Shown: positions 33,854-43,889 of the stretch, piece after piece
Layout: every line of letters begins with the position of its first letter
Position numbering within the stretch: position 1 is the first letter of the stretch
DNA from: Hyposmocoma kahamanoa
Lineage: Eukaryota; Arthropoda; Insecta; Lepidoptera; Cosmopterigidae
Assembly: GCF_003589595.1 (NCBI RefSeq)
Contig: NW_020653855.1
Coordinates: 3,306,771-3,370,770, forward strand
Reading direction: 5' to 3'
Length of the DNA stretch: 64,000 bases
The notes under the pieces: model-generated
Told to the model about the DNA's origin: nothing
Seen by the model: the letters and a program-made list of their open reading frames with translations, nothing else
Databases searched by the model: none
Position numbers and translations under genes: made by a program

Positions 33854-34163
33854 CCCACAAAGTAGTCAAAAACAAATAAAAATTATTAGGGTGATAGTAA
33901 GTTATCAATATTAAAAAAGGGGGACGAACTTTTTTGTATGTGATATTCGCTCTATGAATATTGAGAAATATTTGTACAGTATAAGCCATAGATTTTACAA
34001 ACATTATATCCAAACTAAATATTTTTGTACAGTGTAAGTAGTCATAGTGTGCAATAGCAATAAAATTGATAAAATTAAGTAACAAAACATTCAAAAGCAA
34101 TAACAAAAAATAAAAACGCAACGCTTATTAAAAAATCCAGTAATTAACTTATTATAGTGTGTA

Positions 34164-35199
34164 TTATATGTGCGTAGGTGAACCAACATTTTTATTTTCA
34201 AAAACTCGTTTTAAGTCCAGCTCAGATCGAATACGGATCCTCGGCGCTCCGTGTTCCCGCCGCACATAGATTTTTCCCTCACGAGTCCAAACGTATTTCC
34301 ATTTAGCTCTTGTTGACGCTTGGCGTGTCAAATAAAAAAGGCGCCTGTTGATCGCGTAGTGAGCGCCGTGCGAAGCGCACAACGAGAGGCCGGGGGCGTG
34401 CGACTGGTACGCCTTCTACCGGAGGTCTCTCTATGCCCACCCGACTTACGCTTACAATGTCCCGTTCCTCTATGTTAATTCCTAATTTGTTTGCGACAGT
34501 AAGCATTATATGAACGGGCCCTTCATTTTTAGTTTCTGAGATTCCTACAATTTCTACATCATTCGACAGTGTCTCCTGATCACGTTCATTTAAATCCATT
34601 TTGAGCTCAGCAATTGTGTTCTCAAGAGATTCTACATTTTCACCATCATTCCGCTTCTTCTCCAGCCTTTCCACACGATCCGAAAGACCGTCGATACGCT
34701 CATTGCAACTCTTAATGGATGCTTTCAGGTCCGACATAACTGACCTGAATTCACTCATATCTCTACGAACAGCACGCATTTCATCACGGAACTGTTTTAA
34801 CTCCTCCGAAAACTCCTCGAAAGAAAACATAGGCGACTGTGGTCGCGAGTTTAGGTCTAATCGTTGGTTGCGAAAAGTGACATTCTCGATGCCTAAATCC
34901 CCTCCAGCTTTGTCTGATGAGTCGGAGAGTCCACCTTGTTGAGCACCGCGCACTGGCGTATCCGAATTGTCTGTCTTTGGTTCTTTCCTCCTGCATTCCT
35001 GGCACTTCCATCGTGCCCTGTGCTCTGCGGTGAGAGTGTTATGAAATCTTTGCTCACTAACATTAGCGTATATAAGGTCGTAATGCTTAGTACATATACA
35101 GCAAATAAGGTACTGACGAGTTTCAATTGCAATCCTGCATCCACCACATTGGACTGTGCGCTCCATCTCTCGCATGTTCCCGGCAGCAGACAGAAGCAT
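34164..35199 (-). pseudogene. LINE ORF1: PHD-like finger, coiled coil, C-terminal domain, broken
   Basis: From the ATG at 35199, residues about 14-67 form a PHD-like zinc finger (VQCGGCRIAI, CCICTKHYD, WKCQEC). A coiled coil covers about residues 125-200 (FSEELKQFRDEMRAVRRDMS). Then comes VEIVGISETKNEGP with VSRVG, a domain typical of CR1-group ORF1 proteins that bind RNA in the ribonucleoprotein. Near 34345 the frame shifts and a stretch appears to be missing. The C-terminus, KWKYVWTREGKIYVRRE, continues in another frame to 34164. About 310 bp separate it from the ORF2 ATG, unusually long for a LINE. Confidence 0.85.
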
Positions 35200-35372
35200 T
35201 CAATGATTTACGACCAATGGTTCACTTAGTTCCAGAGCAGATCGATAGATGGCGGAGTAAGAACTCTGCTTGTTTATTCCAGTACAGCGGCTGCTCACTT
35301 AGTTCTACAGCTTTTCGACAGGTGGCCGACATAAATCCAAAAGTAGAGCTGTATTTTTCCCGCTCTGCATCA

Positions 35373-35442
35373 CCGTCCCGTTGGTCGAATGGTCGACGAT
35401 GCGGACTTGCAATCCGGAGGCCGCGAGTTCGAGACCCGAGTG
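35373..35442 (+). repeat. tRNA-like sequence, probably SINE-derived
   Basis: It has box A-like TTGGTCGAATGG, an anticodon-stem pair CGGA/TCCG around CTTGCAA (anticodon TGC) and box B-like AGTTCGAGACC. Acceptor and T stems do not pair, so it is not a functional tRNA gene. It lies just beyond the 5' end of the LINE. Confidence 0.5.
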
Positions 35443-35684
35443 ATAAAATAAAATTACACTCACTTGTGAAAGGGCTCCACCTCATAAAGGCCAACAAGTA
35501 TATTCCTCCCAACAAGTATATTCCTCTCGCTTCCGCCGCCCACTAGGAGGAGACAGCCGTAAGACCGTCACACGAAGAAACAGGAGGCACCGACTTTCAC
35601 GGATCCACCAATACCGAATTAATATGCACAATTTTCAAACAAATTTGACTAAAAATCAGACACGCGTCCACTCTTCACAAGTTC

Positions 35685-36010
35685 AATCGGCCGACCTCGT
35701 GGGGAGCATATACGGATACAGCTTTCACCAGACAGTGGTCAGAGGTACCTACCCAATGGTGCATCCACAACCACCGAGTATCGGTCTGGATCAGTTGTTA
35801 ACAGAAGGTCCAGTTAGTCGTATGAGACTCAACATCTGGGATCCTGGTGGCGTCACTGACAAGCTGGGAGAGGCTTAGCCTTAACGCAAGTTTTCGCATC
35901 TCTCTCCCAGCATGATCGGTCATCTGGTATGGGAACAACCATTCTTGAAAGTGTGCACTAAAGTCCCCCAGAATGACTAGTTGCGCCGCTGGATACCTGA
36001 GTTGAGCCTC
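35685..36010 (-). pseudogene. LINE endonuclease relic
   Basis: The minus strand shows an APE-type endonuclease C-terminal half: LVILGDFSAHFQEWL near 35955, QLVSDATRIPD near 35860 and GTSDHCLVKAVSVY near 35720. The SDH catalytic block is intact, but the frame shifts between it and the RIPD block. It belongs to a different LINE family from the element at 30698-35370, probably the one represented by 30152-30530. Confidence 0.75.
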
Positions 36011-36074
36011 ATCAGACGTCTCGCTCAGATGTTAGAACAGCTTGGTTGATCTTCACTGTGCGAGCGGTCGATGT

Positions 36075-36270
36075 AGCAGTGTACTATTTGGGTAACTCCT
36101 GGGCTGCCTTTAACTCGGTGGAGCGCAAAGCAAAGAGACTTATTAACAACAATTTTCTTGCGGATTCGAAGATACAAAATCTCGAACGTCGCAGAAAAGT
36201 AGCTTGCTTGTGGAACTTTTCAATGTAGTTCCATCCTCACCGTTCATCCTTCGGTCAACTAGAAGGTCCG
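36075..36270 (+). pseudogene. LINE RT C-terminal relic
   Basis: The plus-strand frame has VERKAKRLINNNFLADSKIQ and NLERRRKVACL, the end of a LINE RT polyprotein (VExRAxRLI...LxHRRxVxCL). It breaks after the Cys-Leu and a stop follows. Confidence 0.7.
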
Positions 36271-36289
36271 GAACACAGGGTTTACAATA

Positions 36290-36345
36290 AAATAAATAAA
36301 TTATATAACAGTTATGTTGAGTGTGTACGTTATTACTGACGATGT
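36290..36345 (+). repeat. tS2 SINE tail
   Basis: Tail ending GTTGAGTGTGTACGTTATTAC. Confidence 0.5.
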
Positions 36346-36451
36346 CGGTGGTTCAGTTACTTTACTTTACTCCCGGCTAAATCAATCGGTATGATGAAAA
36401 TGTCTCATAAATATAGGTACGTAAATGTAAAAGCCGATATTTTCTAAATTA

Positions 36452-36595
36452 AATCACTGCAGAAAAGTGGCTTGCTTGTCGGTTTTATATCGGCTATATT
36501 TCGGAGAATGTACGGAGAAACTTTTTAATTTTGTTTCTCCAACAACGACCAGAAATCCAGGAAAACTCCATCCTTACGTGCGTTCGTAGTAGGGT
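36452..36595 (+). pseudogene. LINE RT C-terminal relic, second copy
   Basis: The frame HCRKVACLSVLYRLYFGECT overlaps and extends the block at 36075-36270, so the same LINE family left two adjacent fragments. Confidence 0.65.
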
Positions 36596-36599
36596 TGTT

Positions 36600-36925
36600 G
36601 CCGATGCAGGTTGTGAAAGTACAAAAAAAACGTGAAAAATTTAAACTCCTACCGAATCTGTCTACATGAAAAACTATTTAATTTTTTTGGTATCGTAGTA
36701 TAATACGGTTACGTACAACATTGAACTTTGATTTGCTGCATCGACATGATCTAGTTCTAGTTTTATTTTGCTGTAGTATGATAGTTCTAGTTATTTAGCT
36801 GACGTGGTTTACCACGTCACACGATTTATCGTATTATGACATTTTATTGTATTTTTAAGATAGTTATCAACACCAAAACGATAAACATCATTAACATTAA
36901 TATATTTAAAAAGATTTACAATACT
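36600..36925. other. AT-rich spacer, no gene seen
   Basis: No supported feature. Confidence 0.4.
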
Positions 36926-36929
36926 TCAT

Positions 36930-37295
36930 TTTATTGCGCAAGTTCGACCACGTGTCCGAATATAGGAGAAGGGTTCAGTGGCTCCCTATAAAGCTACGAC
37001 GTGAGGAGCACGTTCTCACCTTTTCCTATAACGTGCTCTATGACCCTCGCACTCCTTCGTACCTTAAGTATCGTTTTTGCTTCCACGGTGCGGATCACAA
37101 CCGTGAACTGAGATCTGAAATGGATAACCTGCTGAAACCTCCTTTCACCGACTCAGAGTATTTAAAAAGATTCCTTTACTGTTAAGGCTGCACTATTATG
37201 GAACGAATTCCTGGCTGAAATCCGACATTCTAAATCGCTTCCTATATTTAAAACTGGATTGCGTAAGTATCTTCTGGCTCGATCTTAGTCTGCAA
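36930..37295 (+). pseudogene. LINE RT C-terminal relic (jockey/CR1 type)
   Basis: A plus-strand frame reads RKFDHVSEYRRRVQWLPIKL then VLYDPRTPSYLKYRF. After a frame change near 37170 comes VKAALLWNEFLAEIRHSKS and a C-terminus ending LLARS. The order and spacing match the relic at 28790-29760. The catalytic RT core is missing. Confidence 0.78.
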
Positions 37296-37309
37296 CTTAG
37301 TCTGTATAA

Positions 37310-37775
37310 TGAAATTTTTATTGAAATGATATTAAATTTTTTTTTGTGAAGTTATTCCACTAATTTGTTATAATTATTAATACAAAGATCGAACACTCAG
37401 AAAAAATTCCTTCGATCCGGTCGGATTCGAACCGACGTCTTCTTGCATACCGTGGCAGACGCTATACCAACTAAGCCACGGAACGAACCAACGGACCTCA
37501 CGAATTTTTCTATGTGCTTGCGTCGTGTCTTTGTATTTGGTTTTTCAACGACTTTTTAGTCGTAGCGCCATCTATGAGAAATCTATGAATTATTTATCAC
37601 CCAGTTAGTATCTTTACAGCTACCAGTCCTGGCGAGAGACGTCGCTATTCACTGTATTCATTAAATTTTTATTGAATTGATATTCAATTTTTTTTTTGTG
37701 AAATTATTTTACTAGTTTGTTATAATTATTAATACAAAGATCGAACACTCAGAAAAATCCGACCGGATCGAAGAA
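37310..37775 (-). repeat. tS1 SINE unit bounded by direct repeats
   Basis: The minus-strand head has box B GGTTCGAATCC, and the body carries AGCGCCATCTATGAG. The tail (GTGAAGTTATTCCACTA ... AAAGATCGAACACTCAG) occurs on both sides about 355 bp apart; the second tail runs into CCGACCGGATCGAAG, the start of a next unit. Confidence 0.8.

Positions 37776-37812
<37 letters not shown>
37776..37812. repeat. (TA)n microsatellite
   Basis: A pure run of TA repeats adjoining the tS1 end; a short (ATCT)n run follows at 37855-37872. Confidence 0.95.
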
Positions 37813-37813
<1 letters not shown>

Positions 37814-38114
37814 CTAATTTATATATATTTATATGTGTAAAAATAAAGTGTATTATCCATCTATCTATCTATTTTACATTTTTATTTAGAATTAAGTCAC
37901 ATTACTTTTACACTTTTTAGTATTTATTAATTACATCAACTACTCCGAAAACACCCTCTTGTTAACGGTTACCGCGGCGTCATCACGAGATAACATCCTG
38001 TAAGGACAGAGCCACTATTCTGCCCTTACACAATAAAATGTTTTTTCAACGATTTTGTGATATTTATTAACAAAATAATCAATCTGCATGAAAACAATCA
38101 ATCTGACTATTATT

Positions 38115-38492
38115 TTATTTTATAATACCAAATGACAGGATGGACTAGTATACGTATACAGTACGTCCCGAAGGAGAGACGAGGTAGGTACCTTTATATT
38201 AAATATACGGTAAGCCATATACGCCGACGGGTGGCATCGACATGCCTATCCACAACATTTGCAGTGCCACTTCGAGCTTTAAATCGCAAAGATCTTAGAG
38301 GCCACCGCGCCCGTCAACCTGAGACATAAGTTGACAAGTCCCAAGTAACTGCTACATCACCAGCACCCTTACCCTTCCAAACCGGAAAGCAGCAATGCCC
38401 ACATTACTGCTTGGCGACAGAAATAGGTAAGGTGGCAGTACTTCCCTGGACGAATTCTTCCATAAGCAGCTCTACTGCTACAATAAAATTCT
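38115..38492 (+). repeat. DR1 copy with an insertion near its 5' end
   Basis: It starts ATACCAAATGACAGGATGG, carries about 90 extra bases, and resumes at CATGCCTATCCACAACATT. It then continues to the 3' end AGCTCTACTGCTAC. Confidence 0.75.
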
Positions 38493-38499
38493 GATAAAG

Positions 38500-39195
38500 A
38501 TTTTTGTGTCAACAGGTATCGACAGCCTTATCGTGACATAGAATTAAATTTAAAATTTAAGTATAACTAAAGGACGTTGGCGTATTTAGTGCTGTGACGG
38601 TGTGATCTTCTTAAACCGTCGTCTCACCTCTTTGTATCGCCTATCTCCGCTTGTATCCTATCATTTTTTATTTTACATGTATTTAAATTTTAAATTTGAA
38701 TTGTTCCATCTTCCTTCATTTTCTCATTTTGTTTTCGTACCACGGTCACTCCCAGCTCGACCGCCAGAACAGTCGGAGCTGTTAATATGCTAATCATGTT
38801 TAACAATTTATAAGTGTAACCCTTCATGTGTCTATTTCTGTAATTCAGTTTCTCGGCCCATTTAGGGTTAAGTGCCTTAATAATAAGTGTTTTATACTGT
38901 TATACCTGTTTTTTTACATTTACCTTTATATTGTTACAGGCTTTCTTTAAACTTTACTTCTTTAATAAATTTTGTGGACCGAAAATTTCCCATTTCATTG
39001 CCGTGAACCTGTTCACGGCTAGTTAGGGTTACAACCCTTTCAGAGCGTTGGTATTATTTGTCATAAAAAAACCTGTAGCAACCTCTCCCAGTCTGTATTA
39101 TTCTACAACAAAGGGGACTCAGATTGAATAACCTTACTACTTCCTTAATAGCTTTTTGACGAATGAATCATTGTAAATACACATGGAAAATAAAA
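38500..39195. other. AT-rich spacer, no gene seen
   Basis: No supported gene; 38570-38800 is slightly richer in G+C and could be an old LINE 3' UTR. Confidence 0.35.
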
Positions 39196-39204
39196 CTATT
39201 TTTA

Positions 39205-39462
39205 GCCGACTTTAAAAAAGAAGGAGATTCTCAATTCGACTGTTCTTTTTGTGTGTATGTGATTACTCCAGCTTTTGTGAACCGATTTTGATGATTATTT
39301 TTTTGTTAGAAAGAGGGTGCCTCAGTATTGGTCCCATTTAAATTTGATGAAAGCATTCCACCTCTAAGCTTGGTAAACTAGGGGATGAATCCGGTTTCGC
39401 GCACTTTCAATAAAAGCAAAAAGATGAAATATATTCCACGAACTTTTGACGTCAGTTCTTTT
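39205..39462 (+). repeat. DR2 copy
   Basis: It runs from AGCCGACTTTAAAAAAGAAGG through TTGGTAAACTAGGGGATGA to GAACTTTTGACGTCAG and abuts a DR1 copy. Confidence 0.75.
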
Positions 39463-39465
39463 TTA

Positions 39466-39768
39466 ATATTACTATAAGTGACGGGGCGAACAAGCCATGC
39501 ACCTGGTGGTAAGCGACACGTCTATCCATAACAGTTGCAATGCCACTCAGAGTTTTAAATCACAAAAATCTTAAGGGCACTGTCACTGCGCCCGTCACCC
39601 TGAGACATAAGTTGACAAGTGTCATGTGCCTGTAATTTTACCAGAATCTTTACCCACCCAAACCGGAACGCAGTAATGCTCACATTATTGCTTGGCGGCA
39701 GAAATAGGTAAGGTGGAAGTACTTCCCTGGACGAACTCTTTCACAAGGAGCTCTACTGCTACCTAATA
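39466..39768 (+). repeat. DR1 copy, complete
   Basis: The full unit is present, from ATAAGTGACGGGGCGAACAAG to CACAAGGAGCTCTACTGCTAC (~300 bp), with ATAA repeats at the 3' end. It is the best reference copy in the window. Confidence 0.85.
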
Positions 39769-39771
39769 ATA

Positions 39772-39985
39772 AATAAATAAATAACGCACACACTCAACAT
39801 AGCCCCGCACTAGGGAAACCCTGTGTCGCGGGTGCCATGGACACACACATAGACAACCACAAATTACACCCAAACTCACGAGAGAAATAATTGTAGGCCA
39901 TACAACTATTTCTCCCGGCCCGGGAATCGAACCTAGGACCTCTGCGTGGCAGTCCGGCATGGTAACCGTTCGGCCACGGAGGCAG
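39772..39985 (-). repeat. tS2 SINE copy, complete
   Basis: Head (minus strand CCGTGGCCGAACGGTTACC), box B GGTTCGATTCCCGGGCC, body and the GTTGAGTGTGTGCGTTATTT tail are all present. Together with 57340 it is the best tS2 copy. Confidence 0.85.
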
Positions 39986-39989
39986 TTAA

Positions 39990-40695
39990 TAAATATTATA
40001 AAAAGTAATAATTATTTCGGATCTAAATTTCGTGTAAGTATTTGTTTTTTCGAATACCTAAACCAATTTTTGTCACGGTTGACTGGTTGTAGCTACAGTT
40101 TAGATTTCGCTGCTTGTTAAGAATATTGGCCAAAACCAAAATTAATTTATAATAATAATAATCTTTTAGGCCTTGGGAGAGGCGAGAGTCTAAAATAGAT
40201 AATAATAATAAAGCTTTATTGACCAAATAGGACTACATTAATTTGCATTTACACCATTTAACTTTGTTACATAACTCTTATCTACCAATGATTTGTCGCG
40301 GTTCTTGCACTAAGTATATATACTTGTATCGCAGAAACCTAGTATATTATGTCCAGTAACTTACGTTTATGGCACTCGGTTAAGTTAAATAAGTACAAGG
40401 GGTTTTAACATTATTTTTTTTACTTATTACTAAGATTTGTTTAGAAAATGCTAAATTTGATTGTGAATAGGATGCAGGGCTGTTCAACGGTTAAAATTTA
40501 TTTTTTTCCATCCTATAAGGTTAATATAATAACACGATACCGTTGACACGGTCTGCAATATGTCAGTTTTGAGTGGCAGACACGTTTCTGTTTTTTTTAA
40601 ATCATCTTTCTGATGAAATGTATGTTTTTGAGATAGGTCACTATTCTAGAAAGCCATCGATTTGTGAATACAATAACGATTTAACCTTTTTAATA
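39990..40695. other. AT-rich spacer, no gene seen
   Basis: No supported feature. Confidence 0.4.
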
Positions 40696-40699
40696 AGAG

Positions 40700-40795
40700 C
40701 TCCTTGTGCAAGAGTTCGTCCAGAAACGTAATCACAGGCACGTAGGGCTTGTCTAGTTACGTCTCAGGGTGATGAACGCGGTGGCAGTGCCTATA
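40700..40795 (-). repeat. DR1 fragment
   Basis: AGAGCTCCTTGTGCAAGAG followed by ACGTCTCAGGGTGATGAAC; internally deleted. Confidence 0.65.
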
Positions 40796-41019
40796 ATATG
40801 TGTTTGCAAGCCTGGCAGCAGGTTTTCCCCCAATCATAAATAATTCATTGATAAAATGTTATTTCTAATATAACGACTACAGTAAGCATGGTCATAAAAT
40901 GAACGAACAAAGATATTTGATCGATAAGAGTCAAGGAAACTTTAGAAAGCACAGTATTTTTACAATCTGAAACTTATTGCAATGGAAATAGATACGAATA
41001 GCCGTGGTGTGGTATCATT

Positions 41020-41205
41020 TTGTGAAAGAATTCGTCCAGGGAAGTATTGTCACCTTACCTATTTCTGTCGCCAAGCAGTAAACATTGCTCGAATGACAGA
41101 CACGAGTCTTGTCAACTTATGTCTCAGGGTGACAGACGCAGTGGCAGTGCTCCTTCGCTTAACACCGCTGGCACTTGTTTGTTCCGTCACTTGACATTAT
41201 TTTTT
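41020..41205 (-). repeat. DR1 copy joined to a LINE 3' tail
   Basis: It runs from GAAAGAATTCGTCCAGGGAAG to CCGTCACTTGACATTATTTT and is internally shortened. On the minus strand it follows directly on the LINE 3' end at 41207-41400. Confidence 0.75.
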
Positions 41206-41206
41206 A

Positions 41207-41400
41207 TAAATAACCAACACACGCTTGGCCACAATCTCACCTGATGTTAAGCGACGATGTGACCGACGAAGGTACGCGTTTTTGCCTAAAAATGCCTATT
41301 CACTCTACCCTTGAATAGCCCCAAATTGTACTTTTCGGGAAACACAGATATAGAATTGTCGGTGGAGTATTCCATTGCTTTGCCTTTTGTAATATGTGCA
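41207..41400 (-). repeat. LINE 3' end
   Basis: On the minus strand the last codons (FPEKYNLGLFKGRVNRH) and a short 3' UTR with TTAACATCAGGTGAGATTG end in TTGGTTATTTATAAAAAAT. It matches 52100-52300 in the opposite orientation. Confidence 0.7.
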
Positions 41401-41404
41401 TTAT

Positions 41405-41556
41405 TGCGTTCCGACTTTGAAGAGGGCGCTGGTGAAGTTATAGGCACATAGGACTTGTTAACTTGTGTATCATAGTAACGGGCGCATTGGCAGTGCCGCT
41501 AAGATCTTTGCGTACCGCTTACCACCAGGCGCACAGCTTGTTCGTACCGTCACTAG
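41405..41556 (-). repeat. DR1 fragment
   Basis: GGCGCTGGTGAAGTTATAGG through CAGGCGCACAGCTTGTTCG. A second minus-strand DR1 piece on the other side of the LINE 3' end. Confidence 0.7.
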
Positions 41557-41589
41557 TAAAAGTGTTGAAAAGGCGATTTTACACTTGTT

Positions 41590-41640
41590 TATAACTGACT
41601 TCAAAAAGGAGGAAGTTCTCAATTCGGCTGTATAAGCATT
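41590..41640 (+). repeat. DR2 start
   Basis: ACTGACTTCAAAAAGGAGG and TTCTCAATTCGGCTG only; the rest is absent. Confidence 0.5.
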
Positions 41641-41644
41641 TTCT

Positions 41645-42435
41645 TAAAATATAATCATTTGGGAGATAAGACTACCTACCTAGTGCATTCACACAAACAG
41701 CCACAGTAAGTTTTTCTGCAAGTTCAGATCCATTTTGTGCTAATACCGTTGGTTGTTAGTGTATGGCAAGTCTGTAGCCTTTTTCGTCCGTACCATTCAA
41801 GCAGTGAGGATGGTCTCTGATGTCGAGTCCTTCATAATTTTTTATGTTCACTAAATTGTGCTCTACCTGGGTTTAAGGTGTGAACTTTACGTGTGTCTTT
41901 TAAAACAGCTTTACCCACTCTTTTCCACCCCGATTTGCTCCCCTCCCATTCCCTTTAAATTTCTCGAAGAGAAAGAACGAGTCCGTCGTAAAATCGGCAA
42001 TCATGTAAACCTTATGAAACATTATATAAACACACACACTCATCCTTTATAAAGTTAACCAATTGGTATTAAATTAAAAATAGAATGAATTATGGTAAAC
42101 TAAAATAAAATAATTTAATATATAATAATAATAACGTTTGATCATTATGTACAATTTTTCGAAAACAATTTTTAACAAAATTCTCTTTGCTTGGGCGTAA
42201 TTCTTTCAACAGTAACAATGTTTTTATCGATTACCTGCGAGACAGGCTTTGCCTAGTGCAGGAATCGTAGGAAATTCTCTGTACGCGATATACGCTACAA
42301 TTGAGTTGTGTTACCTGTGCGTCTACTGCCAAAAGTAAAATCCGATACACATGGCTGCGTACGTCCTTCGTTTTAATAATTTCTTACTATGAAACGCGTT
42401 ATGTGCCCGATTGTGGAACGATTGCGGAATGAAAC
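41645..42435. other. Spacer, no gene supported
   Basis: A short frame at 41858-42052 has no recognisable domain. Nothing else supported. Confidence 0.4.
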
Positions 42436-42439
42436 GCGT

Positions 42440-43285
42440 TAGACCTTGTTAATAAAGCAGTCTTCTTGGGAGTGACCTTAGATAGTAAACTTCAGTGGTT
42501 TCCACATATATCGTCCCTGGCCAGCAGATTAAGCTCCGCAGCATACGCAGTCCGCAGAATACGTGAGCTTACCGATGTTAGTACTGCTAGACTAGTTTAC
42601 TTTAGTTACTTCCATAGTATAATGTCCTATGGGATTCTCATGTGGGGTAAAGCGGCAGATATTCAAACCATATTTGTATTGCAAAAACGAGCGATTCGTT
42701 CTGTGTACCGTCTAGGCTCTCGGGTATCTCTCAGAGAAAAGTTTAAGGAGACTGGTATCATGACTGTGGCATCGCAGTACATTTACTCAAATATTTTATA
42801 TGCCCGTAAAAATATACATAATTTCAATAAGAAAGAAGATATCCATAATATTAACCTTAGAGCTAAGTCCAAACTCATGGTACCACGATTTCGTTTAACC
42901 AAGGTAAACAACTCTTTTATGGGGAACTGTATACGTTTTTACAATAAGATTCCGGAGCATATATTAAGTTTATCATTTCCTAAGTTTAAAAACTACATTA
43001 AAAATATTTTGATCGACAAATCATATTACAAAATTGAAGACTACGTGTTAGATAAAGATGTATGGAAAGACGACATGGCTCCTGAATCCACACAAATTTG
43101 ATTCAAAATGTATTCCATAGCATTTAAGTTTATTTGAAAAGAGCAATCCCTAGAGTTTCTTGCTCGTTCTTCTCAGGGAGGTCAGCGTAGTGAACGAGCA
43201 GTACCTTAAATGTGACGTTTTCAAGTGTAAATTTATTTTACCTATGGAATAAATCATCTTTGACTTTGACTTGACTTTGTGATTT
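42440..43285 (+). mobile_element. LJ jockey-like LINE, 5'-truncated, best copy
   Basis: It contains 211 open codons of the polyprotein C-terminus, a 3' UTR with two overlapping hairpins (43141-43200), AATAAA near 43249, and a TTTGACTTTGACTTGAC tail. Other 3' ends of the family lie at 15586, 19114, 21160, 54575 and 57865. Confidence 0.85.
42466..43101 (+). pseudogene. LJ reverse transcriptase C-terminal domain
   Basis: The frame begins within GVTLDSKLQWFPHI and runs uninterrupted for 211 codons. It contains YAVRRIRELTD, YFHSIMSYGILMWG and LQKRAIRSVY, the thumb and post-thumb segment after the catalytic core of jockey-type reverse transcriptases. It ends in an Asp/Lys-rich tail (KDVWKDDMAPE). 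The true reading frame is already open before 42466 (LVNKAVFLGV). Everything N-terminal is lost through 5' truncation, the usual result of incomplete target-primed reverse transcription. The absence of stops suggests a comparatively young copy. It cannot make an active protein. Confidence 0.85.
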
Positions 43286-43380
43286 ATATGGGTGTCCGAC
43301 ATCGGATGTTGATAAAGATACTACGAAAAGCCATTTTGACAGGATTTTGACAACGTGTATCGGACATCATAACCTTAACA

Positions 43381-43887
43381 CATCGAGTATATGACCAGAA
43401 ATAGAGACGATATAAGGGCCATGTATTCCTGGTAACACATTAGCGATACAGCTCTTATAAATATCGACTCTCGTTTGCACTAAAATATAGACAGGCCAAC
43501 TACTGACCTGTGTGTACGTCTCCGTATATTCCAAAAAGATATTCTGTATTTATTGTAATATAGATAATATCTCTAACATTCCTGCTACAAATATCTTTGA
43601 CACTGCTGTTCTATTCGGTGGTGTGGGAAAAACAGCAAAACATTTAATTTCAAAAGAAACGGAATCACATTTCATCGGTAATTAAATATTAAATATGTAA
43701 TTTTGCAATATTCGTCCATTATAGCAAAGCTCAAGTTAACTGGTCGATTTGAAGTGAAACAGTTGACAACACCCATTGACGACACCCGTCAATTGTTTCG
43801 AACTCGGGTCACAGTTATGATATGGCAGAATAGTTTTCAAACAAATTAAGTGACATTTCGTCTCTATTTCTGGTTATATACTCGATG
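43381..43887. mobile_element. M2 MITE, 507 bp, uninterrupted
   Basis: The ends are CATCGAGTATATGACCAGAA and the inverse TTCTGGTTATATACTCGATG. The flanks CCTTAACA (43373-43380) and CCTCAACA (43888-43895) are a 7-of-8 target duplication. It is the empty-site reference for the insertion nested in the M2 copy at 26349. There is no ORF. Confidence 0.88.
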
Positions 43888-43889
43888 CC

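Larger units (their letters stand above)
30698..35370 (-). mobile_element. Nearly full-length PHD-finger CR1-like LINE, inactive
   Basis: A two-ORF LINE on the minus strand: ORF1 (PHD-like finger plus coiled coil) from 35199, then ORF2 (APE endonuclease plus RT) from 33853 to 31029. A 3' UTR follows, ending in (CTTT)n at about 30698-30712 (GAAAGAAAGAAAG on the plus strand). The 5' boundary is uncertain, somewhere in 35200-35370. I could not find a target duplication. Both ORFs are broken, as described in their entries. Confidence 0.85.

Noticed and set aside
34601..35546. Several plus-strand ORFs over LINE ORF1
   Set aside because: Shadows of the ORF1 coiled coil and PHD finger on the opposite strand.
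39905..39985. tRNA-Gly gene on the minus strand
   Set aside because: Box A and B and the anticodon arm are good, but it is part of a repeated SINE with a conserved body and tail.
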